Assembly: GCA_018830285.1 (NCBI GenBank)
Contig: JAHJSB010000060.1
Coordinates: forward strand, 155,977-219,976
Reading direction: 5' to 3'
Length of the DNA: 64,000 nucleotides
Source of the DNA: Alphaproteobacteria bacterium
Lineage (GTDB): Bacteria; Pseudomonadota; Alphaproteobacteria; Caulobacterales; Hyphomonadaceae
The position numbers and the translations under genes are program-made. This document shows positions 54,839 through 63,431 of the stretch, one piece after another. The notes beneath the pieces are model-generated. The model ran no database searches. It saw only the letters and a list, made by a program, of their open reading frames with translations, and was not told where the DNA came from. The first letter of the stretch is position 1. The number at the start of each line of letters is the position of its first letter.

Positions 54839-56464
54839 GCCCGGGCGGATGAGGACGGTCTGGAAGCGCTGGTAGCCGAGCTGCTTCTCGTCGGCTGTCT
54901 GGCGGTAGGCGCGGTATTCGCCGACGGGCGAGGCGGTGAAGCCGGCCTGGGTGAGCCGATCGGCCACCGTGACGGCGCGCTGATAGGCCAGGTTGCGATT
55001 GTCGAACCGCTGAAGCGCGCCGGCTGTCGAGGCATAGCCAACGACTTCAACCGTCCTGGTGGACCAGTGCTCAAGCGCCCAGATGCTGTCGCCGAGCACG
55101 GACTCGCCAGCCGGGGAAATGACGTTCTCGCCATTGTCGAACGCGATGAGCGGCAATTCGGAAACGGGCGGGACAATGCGGATGGTCCAGTCAGGGAAGT
55201 TCAGCTTGAGGCCCTCTTCCATCGTGCGATAGGCCGAGATCGACAGGCCGTTATGCGGAGCAGCGATCAGGGTTGCCGTTTGCTTTTCGGCGTCGATGTC
55301 GGCGGCGGCCAGCTGGAACGGGACGGCGGCGCGCAGTTCGGTTTCCGACTGGCGGAGTGTGCCGAGCTTCTCGAGGCGGGAGATTTCGGCGCGCAGCGGG
55401 GCGGCGATGGAGGAGTCAGCCATGCGGAGGAAGGCTTCGGCTTCAAGCTTTTTGTCTTCATCGATCAGGACCTGGCCGAGATTGACTTCGACCGGGCGAC
55501 CCAGGCGCTTGGTGAGATCGGCGACAAGGCGCGTTTCGGCGTCCGGCACCTGGGTATGGGTGAGGACTGTGGCATCGACGCGGATATCCGCCTTTTTCGG
55601 AAAGGTCACCGACACGTCGGAAATGCGCGAGTCATGACCGGAGAACGGTTCGAGCAGGGCGGACTTGACCGTGTTGATGGCGGTCGTCTCATAGGCGATG
55701 TCGCGCAGCGCAAGGCCGAGCGGCACCGACAGTGCAGCAAATACCGTCACGATCATTGCGCCCTGCCAGAGCGTGCCGCGCTTCCCGTGTCCGGCGCCGA
55801 AACTGTAGAGGCGCGACAGCACGGTCACCGAGAGCGCAATCGCGAGCAGGTTGGTCATGAACAGGAAGAAGGAGCCGCCGGCGACCGGCATGGAGCCGAC
55901 CGCGAGGCCGTATCCGGTGACTGCCAGAGGCGGCATCAGCGCGGTGGCGATGGCGACGCCGACAATCGTTTCGCCCTTGCGCTGGATGACGGCATAGCCG
56001 CCAGCGAGTCCGGAGAAGATGGCGACGAGGAGGTCGAAGAAATTGGGCCGTGTGCGGGCGATGATTTCGGGCGTGATCTCGGTCAGCGGTGAGAGCTTGA
56101 CGATCAGGAAGGAGATCGTGATGGCGGCGACGACGCCGCAGGCCATCGAGAATATGGCGCGGCGCATGGCCGAGAGGTCCAGGATGCTGAGCGAGAAGCC
56201 CATCAGCATGATCGGCCCCATGAGGGGCGAGATCAGCATGGCGCCGATGATGACGGCAGGCGAGGACAGCAGGAGGCCGAGTGTCGCGATGGCGCAGGAC
56301 ATGACCGCCATGAAGACATAGCGGCCGGACATCTGGCCTTCGTCGCGGACATGATCGACCACGCCCTGATGGTCAATCTTGCGTGCGAGCTGGCGCAGGA
56401 ACAATTTGGCCCGCCGCTTGAGGACGTTCATCTGACCGGACGGTTCTGACTTGTCGAATGCCAT
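54833..56464 (-). CDS. DUF389 (TIGR00341-like) membrane protein with OmpA-like C-terminus
   Basis: 543 aa. Residues about 45-285 are a DUF389 domain with five to six helices (SSPAVIIGAMLISPLMGPIM and LVAIFSGLAGGYAVIQRKGE then TIVGVAIATALMPPLAVTGY are typical). A hydrophilic middle (~290-420) is followed by an OmpA/peptidoglycan-binding-like end (VEVVGYASTAGAL...NRNLAYQRAVTVADRL). Function unknown; the tail suggests attachment to the cell wall, so the C-terminus would be periplasmic. The start is the ATG giving MAFDKSEPSG, without a clear ribosome site. Confidence 0.85.
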   Translation of the reverse strand: MAFDKSEPSGQMNVLKRRAKLFLRQLARKIDHQGVVDHVRDEGQMSGRYVFMAVMSCAIATLGLLLSSPAVIIGAMLISPLMGPIMLMGFSLSILDLSAMRRAIFSMACGVVAAITISFLIVKLSPLTEITPEIIARTRPNFFDLLVAIFSGLAGGYAVIQRKGETIVGVAIATALMPPLAVTGYGLAVGSMPVAGGSFFLFMTNLLAIALSVTVLSRLYSFGAGHGKRGTLWQGAMIVTVFAALSVPLGLALRDIAYETTAINTVKSALLEPFSGHDSRISDVSVTFPKKADIRVDATVLTHTQVPDAETRLVADLTKRLGRPVEVNLGQVLIDEDKKLEAEAFLRMADSSIAAPLRAEISRLEKLGTLRQSETELRAAVPFQLAAADIDAEKQTATLIAAPHNGLSISAYRTMEEGLKLNFPDWTIRIVPPVSELPLIAFDNGENVISPAGESVLGDSIWALEHWSTRTVEVVGYASTAGALQRFDNRNLAYQRAVTVADRLTQAGFTASPVGEYRAYRQTADEKQLGYQRFQTVLIRPGS

Positions 56465-56593
56465 GTGGCGGAGGTCTCGTGGTTTAGCGGCGGGGTGGGC
56501 AGCCAATACGGCAAATTCGATACGTAACCATTAGCATTATGCATTGAAAATGGCGGGTTTGCAGCGCCCGGAACAGTGCCTGTCCGCAGCGGC

Positions 56594-57541
56594 CTAGTCG
56601 GCAAGGATACGGGGCAGTTTGAACGTGACGGACTCACGGGCGGTTTCGACCGTGTCGAGCGTGACCTCAAACCGTGTGCGGCAGGCGTCGATGACGCCCT
56701 GGACGAGGTCTTCCGGCGCGCTGGCCCCGGCGGTGAGGCCGAGCGTGGTGACATTGTCGAACCACGACCAGTCGATATTGTCGGCGCTGGCGACGAGTTC
56801 GGCGCGTTCGGCCCCGGCGCGCAGGGCAACTTCGACAAGGCGGACGGAATTGGAGCTGGTGCGGGCGCCGATGACGAGGACCAGCCCGGCGCCGGGCGCG
56901 AGCACCTTGACGGCGTCCTGACGGTTGGTCGTGGCGTAGCAGATGTCTTCCTTGTGGGGGCTCGCAATCTCCGGGAAGCGGGCCTGCAGGACAGCGACGA
57001 TTTCGGCCGTATCGTCCACTGACAGGGTGGTTTGTGTCACGAAGGCGAGGTTTTTCGGGTCTTTCGGTACGAAGCGTTCCGCATCCGCGACGGTCTCGAC
57101 CAGGGCGATTCCCCCGCTGGGGAGCTGGCCCATCGTGCCGATCACTTCCGGATGGCCTGCATGGCCGATGAGAACGATCTCGCGACCTTCGGTATGGTGG
57201 CGTTCGGCCTCGACATGGACCTTGGAGACGAGCGGGCAGGTCGCATCGACATAGATCATCTGGCGCGCGGCGGCTTCGGCTGGCACGGATTTCGGGACGC
57301 CATGGGCGGAAAAGATGACCGGCCGGTCGGTCGGGCATTCGTCCAGTTCTTCAACGAAGACGGCACCCATGGCCTCGAGGCGGCTGACAACATGGGCATT
57401 GTGGACGATTTCGTGGCGGACATAGACAGGCGCGCCCCATTTTCCGAGGGCTTCCTCGACAATCTGGATCGCCCGGTCGACTCCGGCGCAGAAACCGCGG
57501 GGCGCCGCGAGGCGAATGGTCAGGGCAGGCCTGTCGGTCAT
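56594..57541 (-). CDS. ispH: 4-hydroxy-3-methylbut-2-enyl diphosphate reductase
   Basis: Final step of the MEP isoprenoid pathway, iron-sulfur dependent. [20 protein letters not shown] (cluster Cys18), [12 protein letters not shown] and [13 protein letters not shown] supply the three Cys ligands, and [14 protein letters not shown] and [13 protein letters not shown] close the active site. 315 aa is normal. Confidence 0.98.
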   Translation of the reverse strand: MTDRPALTIRLAAPRGFCAGVDRAIQIVEEALGKWGAPVYVRHEIVHNAHVVSRLEAMGAVFVEELDECPTDRPVIFSAHGVPKSVPAEAAARQMIYVDATCPLVSKVHVEAERHHTEGREIVLIGHAGHPEVIGTMGQLPSGGIALVETVADAERFVPKDPKNLAFVTQTTLSVDDTAEIVAVLQARFPEIASPHKEDICYATTNRQDAVKVLAPGAGLVLVIGARTSSNSVRLVEVALRAGAERAELVASADNIDWSWFDNVTTLGLTAGASAPEDLVQGVIDACRTRFEVTLDTVETARESVTFKLPRILAD

Positions 57542-57652
57542 TTAATAATCTCCTGCCTCTGCGGCGTTGCGCCGAGGCGCGCAGCCCTTTAACACATCTC
57601 CAGCTACAGATGGACAGGCCTTTTCATCAGGCCAAGAAGGACACGCCGACGC

Positions 57653-58210
57653 ATGCGCATATTTGTTACCCTTCTCGCGGCGGCGATGCTCGTCGGATGC
57701 CAGTCGAAAATCGCCGAGACATTCGACACGCGCCAGAATGCCGGGCCGTGCCCGCCAATGGGGGCGATCTATGACGTGGCCCGCTATGTGAAGTTCGTGG
57801 ACGGCGGCGACGAGACCTATCCGAACATCGCCTATACGGCTGAAATCAACGATGTACGCATGTTCTGCCGCTATTCCGACGATGACCCGCTGGTGGCGCA
57901 GATGGAAGTGGATTTTGCCTTCGGCAAGGGCGATGCGGCCACGTCTGACACGCATGCCTATCCGTATTTCGTCGCCGTGACGCGCCGTAATGGCAAGGTG
58001 CTGGCCAAGGAATATTATTCGGTCGTGGCCGATTTCAAGGGCGGGAAACTGGCCGGCAAGACCGAATCGTTCAGCCGGATCGAAATCCCCCGGCTCGATG
58101 AATCCATCGCCGGATCGAATTTCGAGATCGTGGTCGGCTTCGACCTGACACCGGAACAGCTGGAATTCAACCGGGCGGGCAAGCGCTTCCGCCTCAACGC
58201 CGAACAGTAG
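57653..58210 (+). CDS. Putative lipoprotein of unknown function
   Basis: 185 aa, not recognised. The lipobox AAMLVGC gives Cys16. The mature protein is mostly beta-type and polar, with two more Cys (GPCPPMGA and MFCRYS). It lies two bases before argS and is probably co-transcribed with it. Confidence 0.8.
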   Translation: MRIFVTLLAAAMLVGCQSKIAETFDTRQNAGPCPPMGAIYDVARYVKFVDGGDETYPNIAYTAEINDVRMFCRYSDDDPLVAQMEVDFAFGKGDAATSDTHAYPYFVAVTRRNGKVLAKEYYSVVADFKGGKLAGKTESFSRIEIPRLDESIAGSNFEIVVGFDLTPEQLEFNRAGKRFRLNAEQ

Positions 58211-58212
58211 CC

Positions 58213-59982
58213 ATGACCAGCCTGATCAGAGACCTGACGGCTGCTGCTGGCGCCGCCTTCTCTGCCATGGGGCTGGAGGCACGGTGGGGCGACGTACGCC
58301 GGTCCGACAAGCCGGAGCTCGCCGATTTCCAGTGCAATGGCGCGATGGGGGCGGCGAAGGCTGCCGGCCGGAACCCGCGCGAGATTGCCGGCGAGATTGC
58401 CGAAGCGCTGAAGGCCTATCCGCTGGTCCTGTCGGCGGACGTAGCGGGCCCCGGCTTCATCAATATCCGCGTATCCGACGCCGTGCTGTCGGCCCGGGCG
58501 ACCGAGGTGCTGGCGAGTGATACGGCGGGCGCAGAGCCGGCGCCCGACCCGCATGTGACCGTAATCGACTTTGGCGGGCCGAACGTGGCCAAGCCGATGC
58601 ATGTCGGGCATTTGCGCTCGGCTGTGATCGGCGACACGCTACAGCGGCTGCTGAAATTCCTCGGCGATACGGTGGTTTCAGACACGCACCTTGGCGACTG
58701 GGGCCTGCAAATGGGCCACCTTGTCACCGAGCTGCAGGACGAGCAGCCGGACCTGATCTATTTCGACGAGACCTATACCGGGCCTTATCCGGAGGACCCG
58801 CCGGTCACGATCGAGGATCTCGGGCGGCTGTATCCGGCAGCCAGCAACAAGGCCAAGGACGACCCGGCGCGCAACCAGCGCTCGCAGAATGCCGTGGCCG
58901 AGCTGCAGGCCGGGCGGGCCGGCTATCGCGCGCTGCTGAAGCATTTCATCGAAGTGTCGGTGGCGGCGCTGAAGGTGGATTATGCGTTCCTGAATGTCTC
59001 GTTCGACCTGTGGAAGGGCGAGAGCGATGTCGACCACCTGATCCCCGGCCTGATCGAGCGGTTCCGCAAGGCGGGGCTGGCCGAGGAGAGCCAGGGCGCG
59101 CTGATCGTGCATGTGGCGCGTGAGAGCGACAAGAAGGAAATGCCGCCGGTGATGCTGCTGAATTCGCGTGGCGGCACCGGCTATCACACTACGGACCTTG
59201 CGACGATCGAGGACCGGATGATGCACATGCATCCGACTCCGGAGCGCATGCTCTATGTCGTCGACCAGCGCCAGGCGCTGCATTTTGAACAGGTGTTCCG
59301 GGCCGCTGAACTGGTCGGCCTGATCGATGAGGGGCATCTGGAACATATCGGCTTCGGCACCGTGAACGGGCCGGACGGCAAGCCATTCAAGACACGCGAA
59401 GGCGGCGTGCTGCGGCTGGCGGACCTGAACGCGATGGCGCTCGAGGAGGCCGAGCGCAAACTGGGCGCGGCGAACTTGCCGGATGACATGGGACCGGACG
59501 AGCGGGCGAATGTGGCGCGGCTGGTGGCGGTCGCGGCGCTGCGCTTTGCCGACCTGCAGAACACGCGCACGACGAATTACGTGTTCGATCTCGACCGGTT
59601 CACCAGTTTCGAGGGCAAGACGGGGCCGTACCTGATGTATGCCGCCGTGCGGATAAAGTCGCTGCTGCGGCGGGCCGAGGCGGACGGCAATGCGCCGGGC
59701 AGGATTGTCGTGGGCCACGACGCGGAACGCACGCTGGTTCTGGCGCTGGACGGGTTCGGCGCAGCCCTGCTGGGCGCGCGCGAGAAGCGGATGCCGCACA
59801 TCTTGTGCGAGCACGTGTTCGGCCTGAGCCAGGCCTTCAGCGGATTCTACGGTGCGCTGCCGATTGCGAACGAGAGCGATCCGGCGCTTCGGGCGAGCCG
59901 GCTGGCACTGGCGACGGCTGTGCTGAAGCAGCTGGAAGCGGGACTCGGGATCCTCGGGATCGACGTGCCTGAGCGCATGTAG
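58213..59982 (+). CDS. argS: Arginyl-tRNA synthetase
   Basis: 589 aa class I synthetase. The HIGH motif is HVGHLRSAV, preceded by the N-terminal Arg-tRNA-binding domain; GTVNGPDGKPFKTREGGVLR occupies the KMSKS position (a natural variant in many ArgS). The C-terminal anticodon-binding domain ends with QLEAGLGILGIDVPERM. That tail has two degenerate duplicates ~1.2-1.5 kb downstream. Confidence 0.97.
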   Translation: MTSLIRDLTAAAGAAFSAMGLEARWGDVRRSDKPELADFQCNGAMGAAKAAGRNPREIAGEIAEALKAYPLVLSADVAGPGFINIRVSDAVLSARATEVLASDTAGAEPAPDPHVTVIDFGGPNVAKPMHVGHLRSAVIGDTLQRLLKFLGDTVVSDTHLGDWGLQMGHLVTELQDEQPDLIYFDETYTGPYPEDPPVTIEDLGRLYPAASNKAKDDPARNQRSQNAVAELQAGRAGYRALLKHFIEVSVAALKVDYAFLNVSFDLWKGESDVDHLIPGLIERFRKAGLAEESQGALIVHVARESDKKEMPPVMLLNSRGGTGYHTTDLATIEDRMMHMHPTPERMLYVVDQRQALHFEQVFRAAELVGLIDEGHLEHIGFGTVNGPDGKPFKTREGGVLRLADLNAMALEEAERKLGAANLPDDMGPDERANVARLVAVAALRFADLQNTRTTNYVFDLDRFTSFEGKTGPYLMYAAVRIKSLLRRAEADGNAPGRIVVGHDAERTLVLALDGFGAALLGAREKRMPHILCEHVFGLSQAFSGFYGALPIANESDPALRASRLALATAVLKQLEAGLGILGIDVPERM

Positions 59983-60050
59983 GGCATCACGCCCTTGTAT
60001 GCCTATATCTTCTGTATCGACGGATCGACCGTGACACAGAGGAGACGACA

Positions 60051-61178
60051 ATGGCCAAGGCACTCAAGGCGCAGCGCGCTGGACCGGGCGACGGCGTCCA
60101 GTGGGAACTTGCCTCGCAATGGGCGCAGGGTTGGCGTTTCCTGAAATGGTCAGCGACCGCCTTCATCGTGATCGCCTTCCTTGTCGTTATCGGTCAGGGA
60201 TTCCTGTTCTACCGGATGTTCGACGATGTGCATCCTGTTCTGGGTTATGCCTATGTGGTGATCCTGGCCGTCATTCTTGGCGTGATGGTGGGCCGGCCGA
60301 TCCGGTCGTTCCTGGCCATGCCTGTCGCAGCCCGCCCCCCCTCCATCGTGATTGATCCGAAGGCGCCGGAATTGTCGGCGCTGGCTGCGCGGCTGAAATA
60401 CGACCTGAAATACCTGGACATGCTGGCCGCCAATCCGTTGCTGAAAGACGAAAGCGAGGCCATTCGCGCGGGCGTCGCCAAGGGGCGTGGGCTGCTGGAG
60501 CGGGCCGCGCGAGGACCGCAGGACGAGGCGCTGGCCGTGTCGGTGGAACTTGAAGCGTTCGAGCGCGACCATATTGAAGCCCTGCTGAAGCCGCTGGACG
60601 CGAAAGTGAATGCGCTGATCCATGCCGAAGCCGTCGGGGTGGGCGTCGCGACGGCGGTGTCGATGAACGGGACGGTCGATGCCTTCATCGTGCTCTGGCG
60701 CAATGCCAATCTCATAGCGCGGGTGTCGCGGATCTATTTCGGCCGGCCGCACCTGGGGGGCAGTTTGCGCATCCTGCGGGATGTGGCGGCCATCGTAGTC
60801 GTGTCGCGGGCGCTCGAAGATGTGACCGACATAACCGGCGACGTGATTGGCGGCCTGCTTGGCCGCATGGGCGGGCTGGTCGCCGGTCCGCTGATGGATG
60901 GCGGTATCAATGCGATGATGACGCTGAAGCTCGGCTACCTGGCGAAACGCCGTTGCCGCAGCTTCAAGGGCTGGTCGGCCGAACAGGCCAGGGCGATTTC
61001 GGAAGAAGCGTTGCAAGGCGTGAAACAGGAATCCGGCTCGGTCGTCGCAGACCTGCTGAAACGGTGTGGCGGCCTGACTTCGCATGCCGCACGGGCGACC
61101 GAAAAGGCCTTTGCCGGGTCGAAGAATGCATGGGGCCTGGTCCAGAGCTGGTTCGGAGGCAAGCCGGCTGGGGCCTGA
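60051..61178 (+). CDS. DUF697 / YcjF-like membrane protein
   Basis: 375 aa. Two adjacent helices near the N-terminus (about 32-50 and 62-80) and a C-terminal region (about 200-290) with GVGVATAVSMNGTVDAFIVL and RDVAAIVVVSRALEDVTD fit the YcjF/DUF697 family (TIGR01620-type). The middle is a long amphipathic helical stretch. YcjF often pairs with a GTPase YcjX, which is not in this window. GAGGAG precedes the ATG. Confidence 0.8.
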   Translation: MAKALKAQRAGPGDGVQWELASQWAQGWRFLKWSATAFIVIAFLVVIGQGFLFYRMFDDVHPVLGYAYVVILAVILGVMVGRPIRSFLAMPVAARPPSIVIDPKAPELSALAARLKYDLKYLDMLAANPLLKDESEAIRAGVAKGRGLLERAARGPQDEALAVSVELEAFERDHIEALLKPLDAKVNALIHAEAVGVGVATAVSMNGTVDAFIVLWRNANLIARVSRIYFGRPHLGGSLRILRDVAAIVVVSRALEDVTDITGDVIGGLLGRMGGLVAGPLMDGGINAMMTLKLGYLAKRRCRSFKGWSAEQARAISEEALQGVKQESGSVVADLLKRCGGLTSHAARATEKAFAGSKNAWGLVQSWFGGKPAGA

Positions 61179-61188
61179 CGGGTCAGCC

Positions 61189-61302
61189 ATGGCTGAGCTG
61201 AAGTGGCTGGAAGCCGGGCTCGGGATTCTGGGCATAGATATGCTGGCGCGGATGAAGCCTTCTCCCGCTTCATCCTTCGACTTCGCTCGGGATGAACTCT
61301 GA
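61189..61302 (+). pseudogene. Mini-ORF carrying a degenerate argS-tail copy (copy A)
   Basis: ATG...TGA of 37 codons. Residues 4-22 read LKWLEAGLGILGIDMLARM, matching the ArgS C-terminus at 15 of 19 positions; the DNA (61198-61254) matches 59923-59979 at 43 of 57, with most differences at third codon positions. The rest is encoded by the dispersed repeat arm (SSFDFARDEL). Probably debris of an ArgS-like gene or a duplicated tail, not a functional protein. Confidence 0.6.
61273..61295. repeat. Dispersed repeat arm (R2), single arm
   Basis: TCCTTCGACTTCGCTCGGGA then TGA, like the second arm of copy R1 (14152-14175). A clean opposite arm is not present; only a degraded CCTGAACGACACCGAAGGG-like stretch lies 15 bases further on. 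Confidence 0.7.
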
Positions 61303-61371
61303 GAGAGGCCCGCCCTGAACGACACCGAAGGGCGAGCCGGGCGGGCGCTGCCATGCAGGTCAGGGGTGCAC

Positions 61372-61422
61372 CAATTGGAGGCAGGCGTGCGGATTCTGGG
61401 GATCGAGGTGCCGGAACGGATG
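61372..61422 (+). pseudogene. Second degenerate argS-tail copy (copy B)
   Basis: Reads QLEAGVRILGIEVPERM, 14 of 17 identical to the ArgS end; 37 of 51 bases match, with differences mostly at third positions. It has no start codon and is not terminated where ArgS ends. It lies immediately upstream of the glycine riboswitch. Confidence 0.6.
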
Positions 61423-61478
61423 CTGGCTGCTTGCCGCGCCGTCGAATCCGTTCTAGTTCGAAGCCAATTCAACTCTGT

Positions 61479-61689
61479 CCCGGGAGAGAGCAGCTCTTGA
61501 AGCTGCCGCCGAAGGCGCAACCGCCCCGGAAACGCTCAGGCAAACGGACCGGGCAGGGTCAACACGCTGGAAAGAGGCCCTTGAGGCCTCGCCGAAGGAG
61601 CAAGCCACGGCTCGTCCTTCGACTTCGCTCTAGGCATGAGCCGAGTCGATTGCAGAGCGGGCGGAATCTCTCAGGCGCCCAGGACAGCG
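61479..61689 (+). promoter_or_regulatory. Tandem glycine riboswitch upstream of gcvT
   Basis: Two glycine aptamers in series. Aptamer 1 (61479-61553): P1 CCCGG/CCGGG, with GCCGCCGAAGGCGCAA and GGAAACGCTCAGGCAAACGG. Aptamer 2 (61565-61689): P1 CGCTG/CAGCG, with GCCGAAGGAGCAAG and AATCTCTCAGGCGCCCAGGA. They are separated by an 11-base linker. In aptamer 2, the CGGCTC/GAGCCG stem encloses a dispersed repeat arm (61615-61640). Glycine should switch on the cleavage operon. Confidence 0.93.
61615..61640. repeat. Dispersed repeat arm (R3), inside riboswitch aptamer 2
   Basis: TCCTTCGACTTCGCTCTAGG followed by CATGAG, a member of the R1 arm family with a small change near the end. It occupies the loop of the 61609-61614/61638-61643 stem, so the aptamer core is untouched. 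Confidence 0.75.
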
Positions 61690-61694
61690 GGGGC

Positions 61695-61725
61695 GACGGA
61701 TATTTCGGCCCAGCGCCGATCCGTC
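61695..61725 (+). promoter_or_regulatory. Candidate expression-platform hairpin of the glycine riboswitch
   Basis: GACGGAT (61695-61701) pairs with ATCCGTC (61719-61725), 5 bases after aptamer 2, then ACCTTTTGG and the gcvT start 21 bases later. It could act as a weak terminator or mask the ribosome site. Confidence 0.4.
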
Positions 61726-61746
61726 ACCTTTTGGATTGATGGCGCC

Positions 61747-62904
61747 ATGGCAGATACCCCAACCGATGCGTTGAAGCGAACCCCGCTTTACGACCTGCAT
61801 GTTGCGCGCGGGGCCAAGCTCGTCCCGTTCGCGGGCTATGAGATGCCGGTGCAGTATCCGATGGGTGTGATGGACGAGCATAAATGGACGCGGACCCATG
61901 CCGGCATTTTCGATGTCAGCCACATGGGCCCGTGCTTCCTGTCGCTGGAAGAAGGCATTGGCGGCGGCGATGAGGCGCATGCCAAGATCGCGGCATTGGT
62001 CGAGACGCTGGTGCCGAGCGACATTGCCAGCCTGAAACAGGGGCAGGCGCGGCTGACCGTGCTGCTGAACGAAGACGGCGGCATCCTCGACGACCTGATC
62101 ATCACGCGCCCGCTCGGCGATGAGGCGCAGGGCAGCCTGTATATCGTCGTCAATGGCGCGGTGAAGGAGCAGGACTGGGCGATTTTCGAAAAGGCGCTGG
62201 CGGGCAAGGCCGTGCTGACGCGCGCCGATGACCGTATCCTGTTCGCGCTGCAGGGGCCGGAAGCCGTGGACGTGTTGAGCGATTTCTTCCCCGGCTGCGA
62301 AGACCTGGCATTCATGCATCACATGCCGTTTGAACTGAACGGCACGCGCTGCATCGTGTCGCGCTGTGGGTATACCGGCGAGGACGGGTTCGAGGTGCTG
62401 GTGGCACCCGAAGCGGGCTTGCCGCTGATCGCGGAAATGCTGACGGATGAACGGGTCGAGATGATCGGCCTTGGCGCGCGGGATTCGCTGCGCCTCGAAG
62501 CCGGGCTGTGCCTCTACGGGCATGACATGGATACAAGCCGCGACCCGGTCGAGGCCGGGCTGAGCTGGGTGATCCAGAAGTCACGGCGCGAGGCGGGCAA
62601 TTTTCCCGGTGCCGCGCGCATCCTGGCGGCGCTGAAAGATGGCCCGGCAGAGAAGCGCGTCGGCATTCGTCCGCTGGAGCGGGCCCCGGCGCGGGAGGGA
62701 ACGGAAGTGCAGGTGGGCGGCAAGGTGGTGGGCGTGGTGACGTCCGGCGGCTTTGGCCCCAGCGTCGACCACCCGGTGGCGATGGGCTATGTCGCCGCCG
62801 CCCATGCGGCGCCCGGCACGAAAGTGGATCTGATGGTACGCGGCAAGGCACGGCCAGGCGAAGTGGTCGCGTTGCCGTTCGTTCCGCACAATTACAAACG
62901 CTAA
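61747..62904 (+). CDS. gcvT: Glycine cleavage system T protein (aminomethyltransferase)
   Basis: Transfers the methylene from aminomethyl-lipoyl GcvH to tetrahydrofolate and releases ammonia. [83 protein letters not shown] and [19 protein letters not shown] are canonical. Start at [10 protein letters not shown]; the open frame upstream runs into the riboswitch. 385 aa. First gene of the gcv operon. Confidence 0.97.
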   Translation: MADTPTDALKRTPLYDLHVARGAKLVPFAGYEMPVQYPMGVMDEHKWTRTHAGIFDVSHMGPCFLSLEEGIGGGDEAHAKIAALVETLVPSDIASLKQGQARLTVLLNEDGGILDDLIITRPLGDEAQGSLYIVVNGAVKEQDWAIFEKALAGKAVLTRADDRILFALQGPEAVDVLSDFFPGCEDLAFMHHMPFELNGTRCIVSRCGYTGEDGFEVLVAPEAGLPLIAEMLTDERVEMIGLGARDSLRLEAGLCLYGHDMDTSRDPVEAGLSWVIQKSRREAGNFPGAARILAALKDGPAEKRVGIRPLERAPAREGTEVQVGGKVVGVVTSGGFGPSVDHPVAMGYVAAAHAAPGTKVDLMVRGKARPGEVVALPFVPHNYKR

Positions 62905-62920
62905 ACAGGGGGAGAGACCC

Positions 62921-63292
62921 ATGGCGACCTATTACACAGAAGACCATGAGTGGGTCAGCGTCGACGGCGACACGGGCAAGGTCGGTATCACGGCCTATGC
63001 CGCCGAGCAGCTGGGCGACGTCGTGTTCGTCGAGACACCGGACGTTGGCAAGACCGTGAAGAAGGGCGACGACATGGCCGTTGTCGAGAGCGTCAAGGCG
63101 GCGTCTGACGTCTACGCGCCGGTTAGCGGCGACGTGGTCGAGGCGAACGCTGCCCTCGCCGATGCGCCGGAGACGGTGAACGAAAGCCCCGAAGGCGATG
63201 GCTGGTTCTGTATCATCAAGCTGGCCGATGCGGGCGAGCTGGACGGCCTGATGGATGCCGCCGCCTATGCCGCGTTCTGCAAGGGACTGTAG
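62921..63292 (+). CDS. gcvH: Glycine cleavage system H protein (lipoyl carrier)
   Basis: 123-aa lipoyl-domain carrier. The lipoylated Lys59 lies in [17 protein letters not shown], with [20 protein letters not shown] at the N-terminus. A GGGGAGAG ribosome site precedes the ATG, 16 bases after gcvT. Confidence 0.98.
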   Translation: MATYYTEDHEWVSVDGDTGKVGITAYAAEQLGDVVFVETPDVGKTVKKGDDMAVVESVKAASDVYAPVSGDVVEANAALADAPETVNESPEGDGWFCIIKLADAGELDGLMDAAAYAAFCKGL

Positions 63293-63315
63293 CCAATCCG
63301 CTGCCTGAAGCAGCG

Positions 63316-63402
63316 CTCATCCTGAACGAAATCGAAGGATCAGAGCGCGGGCGGCACAGACATCAAGCCAGAACGCCGTCCTTTGGCTTCGCTCAGGATG
63401 AG
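63316..63402. repeat. Dispersed intergenic inverted repeat (R4)
   Basis: Arm 63316-63339 (CTCATCCTGAACGAAATCGA then AGGA) and inverted arm 63379-63402, loop 39 bases; both related to R1. It lies between gcvH and gcvPA within the operon, so it would be transcribed as a hairpin. Confidence 0.85.
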
Positions 63403-63431
63403 GTTCTTCGAGAGAAAGAGACGAATTAGAT

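Larger units (their letters stand above)
61179..61478. other. Gap holding duplicated argS tails and repeat debris
   Basis: Contains the two argS-tail copies, a dispersed repeat arm at 61273-61295 and C/G-rich sequence between 61300 and 61350. No functional gene is recognised, though one short ORF spans the first copy (61189-61302). Confidence 0.6.

Noticed and set aside
58678..60063. 461-aa minus-strand open frame across argS
   Set aside because: Antisense shadow of argS; no motif and no ribosome binding site.
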